DNA of 64,000 nucleotides from contig LWTK01000043.1 of assembly GCA_003326205.1 (NCBI GenBank), forward strand, positions 62,001 through 126,000, read 5' to 3'. The notes below the pieces were generated by a model. It was given only the letters and a program-made list of their open reading frames with translations. It did no database searches and was not told the DNA's origin. Below are positions 31,505-41,485 of the stretch, piece by piece. The translations under genes and the position numbers were made by a program. How positions within the stretch are numbered: position 1 is the first letter of the stretch; each line of letters begins with the position of its first letter. The DNA is from Nostoc sp. ATCC 43529 (lineage in GTDB: Bacteria; Cyanobacteriota; Cyanobacteriia; Cyanobacteriales; Nostocaceae).

Positions 31505-33031
31505 CTAAGCCCCGACAGCTTCCTTCGCAGCGTACAACACCTCAGCACTGATTTCCTTGAAACCTCGTTCGCGGGCAAATTTCTCAGTATTACGCTTCAC
31601 TTTCCCGCGCACAAATCCCGGAATTTTATTCAATTCTGCTTGCCCATCTTTTGTCCAACTCAGGTCAGAATCAGCAGAAATTCCTTTAGTAATTACTTCC
31701 TTAGTATCGTGACCTCCAAAGATTTCTAACAGATGATCTTCCATTCCCAAAGTAAAGGAATTGTAGATTAAATCTGTAATTTGATTTGTACCTTCGTAAC
31801 CCATAAATGGTTTGTAACCAATGGGGAAATTCTGGATGTGGATGGGTGCAGCAATTACACCGCAAGGAATATCCAAGCGCTTACCAACGTGGCGTTCCAT
31901 TTGGGTGCCGAAAATAGCAGAGGGTTCAACGCGGGCGATCGCATCCCCAATTGCGCCATGATCGTCTGTAATTAGCACTTCATCGCAATATTCGCTGACC
32001 TGTTCGCGGAACCAGTCGGCATCATATTTGCAGTAGGTTCCAGCCCAAACTACGTGAATCCCCATTTCCCGTGACAAAATTTTGGTGATGGCGGCGGCGT
32101 GGGTGTTGTCGCCAAACACCACTGCTTTTTTACCAGTCAAGTTCTGACAGTCAATAGAACGGGAGAACCAAGCAGCCTGGGATACATGCAGAGTTTGTTC
32201 GTTGATGAAGTCTTCGTAGTCTACATCAGCGCCTTGGGCATTAATGACCTGCTGAATCTTTCGGATACAACGAGCAGTTTCCACTACACCCATCGGTGTA
32301 ATGTCTATGTAGGGCGTTCCGAATTCTGCTTCTAGGTAACGAGCCGTAGCCAAGCCGAGTTCGCGGTAAGGCACCAGGTTAAACCAGGCTTTGGGCATTT
32401 TCTTCAATTCGTTAACGGAAGCGCCTTCAGGAATTACAGTATTAACTTCAATTCCCAAGTCAGCCATTAACCGCTTGAGTTCGGTGGAGTCGTGCTGGTT
32501 GTGGAAACCCAGAGTAGAAATACCGATGATGTTAACGGATGGCTTTTCGGTTTTGCCTTCTGGTAATTCGCCTTTTTTGCGGGCTTTCTCAATGTAGAAT
32601 TGCACAATTTGATGCAGAGTGCGATCGGCTGCTTGCAGTTCGTTGTAGCGGTAGTGATTCACATCCGCCAGCATTACGTCGCCTTTAGCTTCCAGCTGCG
32701 CCCGTTCCACAAAGTTGTGCAGGTCTTCTTGCAAAATGCTAGAAGTGCAGGTGGGAGTTAACACAATCAAATCGGGGCGTTCCTCGGCGTCTTTGCGGGT
32801 GATATTATCTACCACCTTCTCTTGAGAACCGCGTGCCAAAACATTGCGATCGACAACGCTGGTTGTGACTGGGGTGAAGTTCCTCTCCCGTTCTAGCATG
32901 GAGCGCATAACATTGAAGTAGTCATCGCCTAGTGGCGCGTGCATGATTGCGTGAACGTTTTTGAAAGAACTAGCAATTCGGAGAGTGCCGATATGGGCTG
33001 GGCCTGCATACATCCAGTAAGCCAATTTCAT
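31505..33031 (-). CDS. chlB: Light-independent protochlorophyllide reductase subunit B
   Basis: [73 protein letters not shown]. Confidence 0.98.
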   Translation of the reverse strand: MKLAYWMYAGPAHIGTLRIASSFKNVHAIMHAPLGDDYFNVMRSMLERERNFTPVTTSVVDRNVLARGSQEKVVDNITRKDAEERPDLIVLTPTCTSSILQEDLHNFVERAQLEAKGDVMLADVNHYRYNELQAADRTLHQIVQFYIEKARKKGELPEGKTEKPSVNIIGISTLGFHNQHDSTELKRLMADLGIEVNTVIPEGASVNELKKMPKAWFNLVPYRELGLATARYLEAEFGTPYIDITPMGVVETARCIRKIQQVINAQGADVDYEDFINEQTLHVSQAAWFSRSIDCQNLTGKKAVVFGDNTHAAAITKILSREMGIHVVWAGTYCKYDADWFREQVSEYCDEVLITDDHGAIGDAIARVEPSAIFGTQMERHVGKRLDIPCGVIAAPIHIQNFPIGYKPFMGYEGTNQITDLIYNSFTLGMEDHLLEIFGGHDTKEVITKGISADSDLSWTKDGQAELNKIPGFVRGKVKRNTEKFARERGFKEISAEVLYAAKEAVGA

Positions 33032-33416
33032 CTGTGTCTTCTCCCTGTCCAACTTAAATAACACGAAGTCCGATTAGCGGTGGACTATAAGTGCATGATT
33101 ACTAAATTAAATCGCTTTTGATTGTCTCAAAACTTGTATTCCTAAAGAAGTGGGGGATTTTGCAAACTTTCTCTAGAGTGCGATCGCCGAAATCTAGTTC
33201 CTGATTAGAATCTAGCTTCTGATTTTCACAACATTACTATTGCTTATTTAAAATAAATCTTAATTTTTCGGCAAATTTGTTATCAATTTGGGGCAGTGTG
33301 TTAAACATCACTAATAAATGAATAAAAATTACACAATAATTCAGAATATAAGAGAAGAATCTCCAGACCTCCTCTCCTATATTCTGTTTAGATAAATTAA
33401 CTTAGATCGGTGTTAG

Positions 33417-33986
33417 TTACTGGCGAAAAATTTCTACTTTTTCTAACACTACCTCTTGATTGGGACGGTCTCTAGTTGTAGGCACATTAGCAATGCGATT
33501 CACTACATCTAGACCTTCAACAACTTCACCAAAAACACTGTGTTTACCGTCAAGATAAGGTGTTGCTACTTCTGTAATAAACCATTGCGAACCATTAGTA
33601 CCAGGCCCTGCATTTGCCATTGAGAGAATACCCGCTTTCGAGTGTCTCAATTCTGGATGAAACTCATCTTCAAATCTATATCCAGGTCCACCAGTACCCC
33701 AGCGGTTGGCCATATCCAGATAACGACTCAGAGGATCGCCACACTGAATCATAAAATCAGGGATGACTCGGTGAAAGCGAACTCCATCATAGGCAGGAGT
33801 ACCCTTAAGAGATTGACTTGTTTTAGGGTCTTTCCAGTCGATTGTTCCAGTTGCTAGACCGACAAAGTTTTTCACAGTGTTGGGGGTTTTTTCTTCTTCT
33901 AAACGAACTACAATTTCGCCTAAAGAAGTAATTAAACGAGCGTGAAGTTTACCATCGCCAGGAATATTAATGTCTGGAAATTTCAT
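33417..33986 (-). CDS. Cyclophilin-type peptidylprolyl isomerase
   Basis: [17 protein letters not shown]...[40 protein letters not shown]. Confidence 0.95.
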   Translation of the reverse strand: MKFPDINIPGDGKLHARLITSLGEIVVRLEEEKTPNTVKNFVGLATGTIDWKDPKTSQSLKGTPAYDGVRFHRVIPDFMIQCGDPLSRYLDMANRWGTGGPGYRFEDEFHPELRHSKAGILSMANAGPGTNGSQWFITEVATPYLDGKHSVFGEVVEGLDVVNRIANVPTTRDRPNQEVVLEKVEIFRQ

Positions 33987-34105
33987 GAAGTATCCTATTT
34001 TTAGAACTACCAGGATTTAAGCTAAGTTCAGCTTATCAGTATTCAAGTTACAGGTTTATACATTAGCAAAAAAATCAAGCAAAAAAACTTAAGAAAAAGA
34101 ATATT

Positions 34106-36088
34106 TTACTCTGGTAAATTAATGGCTGGATTGCGGCTAAAGAATCCTCTAGGTGCTAGCTTAAATCCAACTCGATGAACAGGCATCACAGGCCAATCTT
34201 CCGATCGCGGAATATGAGTCACGCCCATTGTGTACCATAACACGATATCTTCACCCAGCAACGATTCATCATCTGCAATATATTTAGGTAAACCCTCTCC
34301 TGGCTGAGTTTGATTAGGATAATCGCCGCCAGCATAAAGTTCGCTAGGTTTATATTTTGTTACCCAAAGATGGTGCGTAGCGAATTCTGCACGTTCCCTG
34401 ATTTTTGAGCCTTCCACAGGAAAAAATGTAGAATTTCCTTCAGGCATCAGCATATATCCAGGCGCAGCACCAAGAGAATTTTTTTTATCTGCACTCACAA
34501 TCATCCATTTTCGACTGTGTTTCATATCCAAATCGCGCACAGCAGCTGTTTCTTTAGCTAAAGATTTTTCTATCATTATCATTGCATTTCCTAAAGGATT
34601 TTTTTCATCCATCGGTAAAGCGTTAACATTCATTTCCATCACCGAATTAGCTTTACCATCGATATCAAAATCTAGGCGATAGTTGAAAAAGTGCTGGTGA
34701 TTTACTCCGATAATATTTTTTGCAATTAATTGACCATAGGAACTTTCTTCAGATTTTTTTTCAGCAGCTGTTCCCTGTGCTAAAACAATACCTGTTAATT
34801 CGTTTTGTACTTCTAAAGTTCCATCTTGGCGAAAAATCCAATTGAGGCTGTAATCGTAGTTGTCAATTGCCACCGTCATCGTCATCACTAATTCTCGATT
34901 TCGACGGACATCATTACGTTGAGTATTATACTCATAATGTTTCCACAGCATTCCGTTATCGCGTTCGTAGATACCGATAACCCCCGGCATTTTGTAAGGT
35001 TCTCCCTGTTCATCAGCAAATATCGCATCTAACAACAGACCGTTTTCTGGAATTTCCTTATCTAACTCCATCTTATTTGCTAATAAACCAAGGTTATATT
35101 CCCCAACATCAAAGGCATTTCTAAATGACCAAGTAGGCTCAGGATCGCCATAAGGAACTACCATTTCCGAGAGGCTAGCACGATATAAAACTGGACGGAC
35201 ATTTTCTGAATCTTTGTGTGTAACTTGGTACAGGATTAATCCACTGCGGGGATGCATTATATAGTTAAAATTCCAACCTTGCCAACTAATTTGATTATCA
35301 TTAATTTGGAAACTTTTACCATTAGGTTGTAGAAGTTTTAATGATTTAAGTGGTGAAAGTAATTTCCCCAAAGATCTAACATCGTAGTTCCAATTCTGTT
35401 GAGAAAAAGGTACTTTTTTATTGTCAACAACACTGACAACTTTACCTATATTTAAATTTACTGTTGCTACCACTCCTTCTATCGGACTACTGTAATAATT
35501 CCAGCGTTCCCCTTTATAGTAAGATAAGCCCCGACAAAGACGATAACCTGTTTTTTCTTCCTGTTCGCTCAGAATTCCTGGTGCCCACCAACTGATTTTG
35601 ACTTTCTCAAAATCGGTAATTCCCCGCCTTCGCATCGCCTTTTGCCATCGGGGATCGGCTTTAACTAGCTGGGTTGCGAGTTCATATTCTGAATTGACGA
35701 GTGCGGGTTGCACAGAGAGTATTTCTTTCCAAGAATTTAAGGTTTTGCTTGTTAAATTAACTACTCCCTCAAAGGTTTTGTTTTGCGATCGCTCATAGAT
35801 TACCAAAAAAGCTTCCCGCTTGAAAAGTTTACCTGGTGTAAAATTTAGAACTTCTTCTTTATCTGGTTCTTGTAAAGCAATAAGTGGAAAAACTGCCATT
35901 TCACTCAAAGTTTTCTCTCTTTTAACAACCGAAACAGCTGTAATAATTTCTGCCTCAGTTAACGCACTCAGAGGATGGGAAATTGAAACGTGCTGAGCAG
36001 ATAATCTTCCCATTAATCCAAATGAGATAGAAATGACAAGAATAATGGCAATAGCTAGCAAAAAAAAATACCTTAGCCGCTTAATCAT
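34106..36088 (-). CDS. Copper amine oxidase family protein (primary-amine oxidase-like), N-terminal membrane anchor/signal
   Basis: DVGEYNLGLLANKMELD...FADEQGEPYKMPGVIGIYERDNGMLWKHYEY; DNYDYSLNWIF (TPQ-site context); NHQHFF and MPVHRVGFKL (Cu ligands). Confidence 0.88.
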   Translation of the reverse strand: MIKRLRYFFLLAIAIILVISISFGLMGRLSAQHVSISHPLSALTEAEIITAVSVVKREKTLSEMAVFPLIALQEPDKEEVLNFTPGKLFKREAFLVIYERSQNKTFEGVVNLTSKTLNSWKEILSVQPALVNSEYELATQLVKADPRWQKAMRRRGITDFEKVKISWWAPGILSEQEEKTGYRLCRGLSYYKGERWNYYSSPIEGVVATVNLNIGKVVSVVDNKKVPFSQQNWNYDVRSLGKLLSPLKSLKLLQPNGKSFQINDNQISWQGWNFNYIMHPRSGLILYQVTHKDSENVRPVLYRASLSEMVVPYGDPEPTWSFRNAFDVGEYNLGLLANKMELDKEIPENGLLLDAIFADEQGEPYKMPGVIGIYERDNGMLWKHYEYNTQRNDVRRNRELVMTMTVAIDNYDYSLNWIFRQDGTLEVQNELTGIVLAQGTAAEKKSEESSYGQLIAKNIIGVNHQHFFNYRLDFDIDGKANSVMEMNVNALPMDEKNPLGNAMIMIEKSLAKETAAVRDLDMKHSRKWMIVSADKKNSLGAAPGYMLMPEGNSTFFPVEGSKIRERAEFATHHLWVTKYKPSELYAGGDYPNQTQPGEGLPKYIADDESLLGEDIVLWYTMGVTHIPRSEDWPVMPVHRVGFKLAPRGFFSRNPAINLPE

Positions 36089-36254
36089 CTTTCACATTCT
36101 GAGAAAAGACTTATATTTATCTATTTCCAAGTATCAGCCTGAAAACCGATAAATTCAAAGGCTAAAGGTAAATTAATTTAGGAAAGAAGAAGTGGACACT
36201 GGGAAGATGGCTACATGAGCAGAATAAACAATGCCCAATGCCCCATACCCTAAT

Positions 36255-36788
36255 CTATGCAGAAACTAAACGACGTAAAGATTCAGCGCGGCGTTTCGCA
36301 ATAGAGTTATTGGGAGCAAATTTGAGTGCTTCTTCGTAAGTTTGTAATGCTTGAGTATTTAATTTTTTCTTCTCATAGGCGTGACCGAGATTATTCAACG
36401 CTGTCACATAATCTGGTTTAGATTTGAGGGCTTCTTTGTACTGACGAATTGCTAGGTCATATTGCTCTTGAACAAAGTAAGCATAACCTAGTCCATTGTA
36501 AATAGGAGCAGTATTTTCTTCTCCGTCTTCTTGGGCAGCTTTGAGAGCTTTTTGAAATAATGCGATCGCCTGGGAATATAATTTTTTCTCGGAATAAATA
36601 CTCCCTAACTCGTAATATTCTTGAGTCGTGCCCTTTTCTTTCTCTAGTTTCTTCCGTAACTTAGAAAAAGAGCTTTCAATCTTGCGAGTTTTGAAAATCT
36701 GGCGAAAAACACCCACAACTGTAAATGTGAGCAGACCTACCAAAATTGAGAGATAAACTACGGCTAGATTATTATCCATTGCCTGCAA
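36255..36788 (-). CDS. TPR protein, Ycf37-like (photosystem I assembly-related)
   Basis: N-terminal TM (DNNLAVVYLSILVGLLTFTVVGVF) plus TPR units. Confidence 0.75.
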   Translation of the reverse strand: MQAMDNNLAVVYLSILVGLLTFTVVGVFRQIFKTRKIESSFSKLRKKLEKEKGTTQEYYELGSIYSEKKLYSQAIALFQKALKAAQEDGEENTAPIYNGLGYAYFVQEQYDLAIRQYKEALKSKPDYVTALNNLGHAYEKKKLNTQALQTYEEALKFAPNNSIAKRRAESLRRLVSA

Positions 36789-36891
36789 ATAAAAATATTA
36801 AAAGTTGCTTCTTTATCTATATTGTCCTTTGTCATTAGTCCTTTGTTCTTTGTAAATACTAATGACTAATGACCAATGACTAGTGACTAAC

Positions 36892-37707
36892 TTATGGTAA
36901 ACCCCAATATTGCACGCGTTGATCGAGCCAACCTTCTGCTATGTAACGAGCGATCGCTCCATTGACTCGTCGTCTTAATTCATCGTACTGCAATCCTTTG
37001 GGCATCACTACAGACAATGGTTCAGTTGATAGCTTGGTTGCTAGTAATCGATATTGCGGATATTGTTGCACCCAACCGCTCAGAACGCTAGCATCTGCGG
37101 CAAAGGCGACAACGCTATTATTTTCTATTTGCTCTCGCGCTTCTTGGTAGGAATTCACTCCTACTAACTCGGCGTTTGGCAAATAGTACCGTACTTTGGC
37201 AATTGTACTGGAGTTATTGAGTACGGCAATTTTTTGTTTTGCCAAATCCTTTAACTGCTGCACAGAAGCATCTTTTGTAATTAATACAGTGCTATCTAAG
37301 TAGTAGGGAACACTTAAATTAACTACGCGGGCCCGTGAGGCAGTTGCTGTTACCCTAGCGATCGCTAAATCAACTTTCTTGTCTACAACTACAGACAAGC
37401 GATCGCGATTCGCTAGGGGTTGAAATTTGACAGCATCTTTTTTACCTAGCAAGTCAAGTGCTAACTGCTGTGCCAAGTCAATTTCTAAGCCTTGCAAATT
37501 GCCGCTATCGTCTTTGAATCCCAAAGGACGTAAGTTATCTTTAACTGCAACAGTTAAATATCCCCGCCGCTGTATTTCTGGCATTTCGGCAGCAGAGGCG
37601 ATTAATCCTGTCCCGACAAAGCAAAACCAGCAAATCAAAATAATAGTGGCGGATAATACCAGATGTAACCGAGTAATTACTTGCCATCTGTTACATCGGT
37701 TATTCAT
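36892..37707 (-). CDS. Amino-acid-type ABC transporter substrate-binding protein
   Basis: AEMPEIQRRGYLTVAVKDNLRPLGFKDDSGNLQGLEIDLAQQLALDLLG. Confidence 0.9.
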   Translation of the reverse strand: MNNRCNRWQVITRLHLVLSATIILICWFCFVGTGLIASAAEMPEIQRRGYLTVAVKDNLRPLGFKDDSGNLQGLEIDLAQQLALDLLGKKDAVKFQPLANRDRLSVVVDKKVDLAIARVTATASRARVVNLSVPYYLDSTVLITKDASVQQLKDLAKQKIAVLNNSSTIAKVRYYLPNAELVGVNSYQEAREQIENNSVVAFAADASVLSGWVQQYPQYRLLATKLSTEPLSVVMPKGLQYDELRRRVNGAIARYIAEGWLDQRVQYWGLP

Positions 37708-37719
37708 CCGTTACCACCT

Positions 37720-38076
37720 TTATCTTTTAGCTTGATTGGCTAATTCAGCAACTTTGCCGAAGCTTGCAGGATCGAGTACTGCTAGTTGTGCCAACATCTT
37801 GCGATTTAGTTGCACATCAGCTTTTTTGAGGTTACCGATCAACTGACTGTAACTCAAGCCGTGTAGTCTTGCAGCAGCGTTGATGCGGGTGATCCAAAGG
37901 CGACGAAAATCGCGCTTTTTGTTTTTGCGATCGCGATAGGCACTCCGCAGCGCCTTCATCACTTGTTGGTTGGCAGTTCTAAACAAAGTCGAGTGGGAAC
38001 CGCGAAAACCTTTAGCTAATTTGAGAATTTTATTGCGGCGTTTACGAGCTACGTTACCGCGTTTTACCCGTGTCAT
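37720..38076 (-). CDS. rplT: 50S ribosomal protein L20
   Basis: [68 protein letters not shown]. Confidence 0.99.
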   Translation of the reverse strand: MTRVKRGNVARKRRNKILKLAKGFRGSHSTLFRTANQQVMKALRSAYRDRKNKKRDFRRLWITRINAAARLHGLSYSQLIGNLKKADVQLNRKMLAQLAVLDPASFGKVAELANQAKR

Positions 38077-38095
38077 AACTTAATTCCTGAAGGAC

Positions 38096-38293
38096 TTACA
38101 AATATGGGAGCATCAAGCGCACGTTATCTTCATCGCGTTCGTGTACAAGTGTTGTCTTGGACAAGTTACGCTTTTTGTTAGAAGTTTTATGTTCTAAGAG
38201 GTGGTTTTTGAAAGCTTTGCGACGGACGATTTTGCCGCTGCCGGTGGCACGGAATCGCTTCGCTGCTGCTTTACGAGTCTTGAGTTTAGGCAT
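38096..38293 (-). CDS. rpmI: 50S ribosomal protein L35
   Basis: [44 protein letters not shown]. Confidence 0.99.
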   Translation of the reverse strand: MPKLKTRKAAAKRFRATGSGKIVRRKAFKNHLLEHKTSNKKRNLSKTTLVHERDEDNVRLMLPYL

Positions 38294-38466
38294 TGTCTAG
38301 CTTTAATTCGACACAATCCCTCATTATATACTACTTGATTTGCTTTAATGCCAATTAATTCAACGATTTTAAACGATCGCGAAGTTCTAAAAGGGAACTG
38401 AGCAGCAAATTTTGGGGGCTGGGGGATGTGAGTGTCTAAGTCCTGACCTTGTGGGTAAAATTCATC

Positions 38467-38557
38467 AGGACTTAGGCACAGGCTACGGAAAATCCAACCA
38501 CAGAGGCGCAGAGGTCACGGAGAAATAAGAGTTTGAGAGGTTTTTTGCGTAAGTCCT
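38467..38557. mobile_element. 91-bp degenerate relative of the 8922-9011 MITE with a different core
   Basis: AGGACTTAGGCACAGG ... agaaataagagtttgagaggTTTTTTGCGTAAGTCCT; core ccacagaggcgcagaggtcacgg. Confidence 0.65.
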
Positions 38558-38568
38558 ATTCATGATAT

Positions 38569-41052
38569 TTATTTGGCTATCATCGCCGAAGTGAAGACAC
38601 ATTCAGGAAATTGGCGCTTTAATGCAGGAAAAACTGGACAAGGGGCTTGTTCTTGCAAATTTTCTGGTTTACTCCAAGTAAAGGGGGCTTTTTGCGCCGC
38701 AGACATCCATAACAAAAGCTTTGCTCGTGTCATAGCAACGTAGAGTAAACGGTACTCTTCAGATATTTTTAATTGCTTTGCTAACTCCCATGCTTGTGTC
38801 ACATCCGGTATGGTAGATTCTCCGTGAAGAGCAGCACGAATTTGGGCACGGGCTACTTCTGATAAAGTAAAATCACCTAAGAATTGGCTTTGCGGAGGAA
38901 CCCAAAATCTCCCAGGAATTAAGTTTTCGTGCAGAAAGGGAATAAAAACATAATCCCAGTCCAGTCCTTTGGCTTTGTGCATAGTAATAATAGTCAGTTG
39001 ACCGCGACGGGTATAACGTTCTTCTGAATCTTCGGTTTCCACTGGTTCAAACCGTTCAGAACTGACGATTTCACTCAAAGCTGACAGCATCGACCTCATT
39101 GAACTATTGCTAGCTATCTGCTGGTTTACCCGTTCTGCGAGTTTATCAGCAGTAGCCAATTCTGCCTGGTCGTAATTTAAGGTCAAGGCGAGGAAAGAAA
39201 TTAGCTGATACAGAGGCAGTTCCAAACGAGCGCGGAGTAAACTACGACATAGGTGTGCGGCTTTTTGTACTGGTTCTGCTTGCGGTGCTGCGAGGGGGCT
39301 AGGATACAAAAATTCTTCTGGCAAACTAGCAAGGGCGTTGAGGTCTTGGGTAGGAATTAGTTGACGCTGTACCAATGCTTCTAGTGCAGCTTTGAGGTAA
39401 TCAGGAGAGTGGGGTCGATCGCAAAATTGCAGCAATGCCAAAATTTCTTGGGGTACATGAGAACGGCGATCGCGTTCTCCCACATCATAAAGTGTAATGT
39501 TATGCTCCTTACACACAGGTGCTAGAGCCTCTGCCAACCATCGTCCTTGACGATTTTCTCGCACTAAAATCGCTGCACTATTTTTTGTTGGATCTTCCCC
39601 AAATAACTCGATCGCTCTTTGAGATAACAATTCAACAGTGTGATGAATATCATGCGGAGTATATAATTCCAGTCCTCGCCCCACTGCTACTGGGTTGGCG
39701 TTCGTTTGCGGATCGCCAGCGTCAACAGGGCGAATTGTCTGCAAGCGAAATGGTGCTTGTCGGTTATCAAATGGGGATTTTGTAGAGACGCGATTCATCG
39801 CGTCTGGGTTAGGTTTAGTTGCAGACCACTGATTATTGATCCATTTGAGGGCAAAGTTAGCAGCTTCAATAATGATTCTCGTACTGCGACCGGCTCGATC
39901 CATCGTCGCCAATCGTTGAATGCGATCGCACTCTTGGCAAAATTGCCGAAAATAAATCGGATCGGCTGGGGTAAAGGTCGAGTTAATCGCCTGGTTGGGG
40001 TCGCCGACACGTACTAAATTGAGTGCTGAGTGGAGAGTGGGGAGTGAGGAGTTAGGAGTGGGGAGTGGGGAGTTAGGAGTTATTCTGGTTGTCCCCGCGT
40101 CCCCACGTCCCCGCGTCTTTGTGTCTTCTTCCGAATTACTCGCCAAAATTTCCAACAACCGCGTCTGTAGCGGGCTAGAATCTTGGGCTTCGTCTTCAAA
40201 GACGGCGAAGACTTGGTTTTGCTCGATGCGGCGGGCGCTGTCGTTTTCTAATACCCGCAGTGCGGCTAAAATCATATCGTCGTAGTCAATGAAGTCGCGC
40301 GATCGCATTAAGTTTTGATATTGCTCGTATAATCCCGCCGCTACACTCAAAATTGCATATTCGTCTGTGGTTTGTTGACTCCACTCTTGCAATAATTCTT
40401 GCGATATCCCAGAACTTTTAGCTTCATGAATGACTGTATTCGCTAATTCCGGTAAGACTTCTGTGCGTAGCACCGATTGGCGACGTAACCTTTCTGTTTC
40501 TTCACCGTCAAATTGATGACCTTCTAATAACCGCAAATATCGTTCTGGATTATTGCCAATCCATTGCTCTACGGCTGTGCGGATAAAACGGTGACTTTGG
40601 GTTGGTGTAATTAATGTGGCGTATTCTAACTGCAACCCTGATAAATCGGGATAGCGGCTGGCAATGTTTAACGCTAAACCATGCAAGGTATAGACAAAAA
40701 AGCCTGTTTGAGGTAAAGATAAATCATCTCGTAAGTATTTACGAATTTTGGCTTTAATATTGGCAGCAGCCGAGCGAGTAAAGGTGACAACCACCAACTG
40801 ACGGCGCAAGGAGGAACCTGACTGGGCAGAACGTTCATACTGACGTGCGATGGCGATCGCTGCGGCCGCTGCCATGCCGGTGGATTTGCCTGCACCGGGA
40901 ACCGCAGAAATAGCTAGGGGGCCAGATTGCCAATCAGCCATTTGTTGTTGTCCAGGACGCAGACTATTGCGGATGCGTGCAATGGCTTCTGCCCGTAGAG
41001 ATGACACGGGCGATCGCTCCAATACTTCTGAATCGAGATGTTCTTGAGGCAC
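38569..41052 (-). CDS. UvrD/Rep-like superfamily I DNA helicase with repeat-derived internal segment
   Basis: GPLAISAVPGAGKSTGMAAAAA (Walker A), AVFEDEAQDSSPLQTRLLEIL (motif II), VRVGDPNQAI, TIITMHKAKGLDWDYVFIP, EYRLLYVAMTRAKLLLWMS. Confidence 0.93.
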   Translation of the reverse strand: MPQEHLDSEVLERSPVSSLRAEAIARIRNSLRPGQQQMADWQSGPLAISAVPGAGKSTGMAAAAAIAIARQYERSAQSGSSLRRQLVVVTFTRSAAANIKAKIRKYLRDDLSLPQTGFFVYTLHGLALNIASRYPDLSGLQLEYATLITPTQSHRFIRTAVEQWIGNNPERYLRLLEGHQFDGEETERLRRQSVLRTEVLPELANTVIHEAKSSGISQELLQEWSQQTTDEYAILSVAAGLYEQYQNLMRSRDFIDYDDMILAALRVLENDSARRIEQNQVFAVFEDEAQDSSPLQTRLLEILASNSEEDTKTRGRGDAGTTRITPNSPLPTPNSSLPTLHSALNLVRVGDPNQAINSTFTPADPIYFRQFCQECDRIQRLATMDRAGRSTRIIIEAANFALKWINNQWSATKPNPDAMNRVSTKSPFDNRQAPFRLQTIRPVDAGDPQTNANPVAVGRGLELYTPHDIHHTVELLSQRAIELFGEDPTKNSAAILVRENRQGRWLAEALAPVCKEHNITLYDVGERDRRSHVPQEILALLQFCDRPHSPDYLKAALEALVQRQLIPTQDLNALASLPEEFLYPSPLAAPQAEPVQKAAHLCRSLLRARLELPLYQLISFLALTLNYDQAELATADKLAERVNQQIASNSSMRSMLSALSEIVSSERFEPVETEDSEERYTRRGQLTIITMHKAKGLDWDYVFIPFLHENLIPGRFWVPPQSQFLGDFTLSEVARAQIRAALHGESTIPDVTQAWELAKQLKISEEYRLLYVAMTRAKLLLWMSAAQKAPFTWSKPENLQEQAPCPVFPALKRQFPECVFTSAMIAK
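40021..40131. repeat. Composite low-complexity repeat inside helicase CDS
   Basis: gagtgaggagttaggagtggggagtggggagttaggagtt plus gtccccgcgtccccacgtccccgcgtctttgtgtcttc. Confidence 0.88.
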
Positions 41053-41254
41053 GGTAATACCAATTCAAAATTCAAAATTCAAAATTAAGAAAGCCTGATT
41101 TAATGTAGGTTTTCAGGTTTGTATCTGTCACATTCTTTTTTCAAATTGATATGACAGTGAGGTTATTGTTTGAATATAGCGGTTCTTGTGTTTTGTGTGT
41201 AACTTTGCCTTCCCAGAATAAGGGAGATAGGGGAGTTTGACATTTTGAAGCTCA

Positions 41255-41371
41255 ATGTTGAGCCATACCGAGCCAGACCAACCCACCAAACTATTAGAAT
41301 TCTTCCGTCAATCCTCTCTAGCTGAACTCACCGAAGAATTAGACCTAAATAGATATAAAAATTTACATTAA
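41255..41371 (+). other. Short ORF (38 aa), possible antitoxin-tail remnant
   Basis: MLSHTEPDQPTKLLEFFRQSSLAELTEELDLNRYKNLH* resembles C-termini of small antitoxins. Confidence 0.25.
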
Positions 41372-41485
41372 ATATTCCCTTTGACACTGAACACAGTGGT
41401 TTCTGGGTAAACTAAAAAAAGCACTGGCTATCCCAGCAGCATAAGGCTTTTAGCTCATCACAGACAACTCAAAGGGGTATACAAA

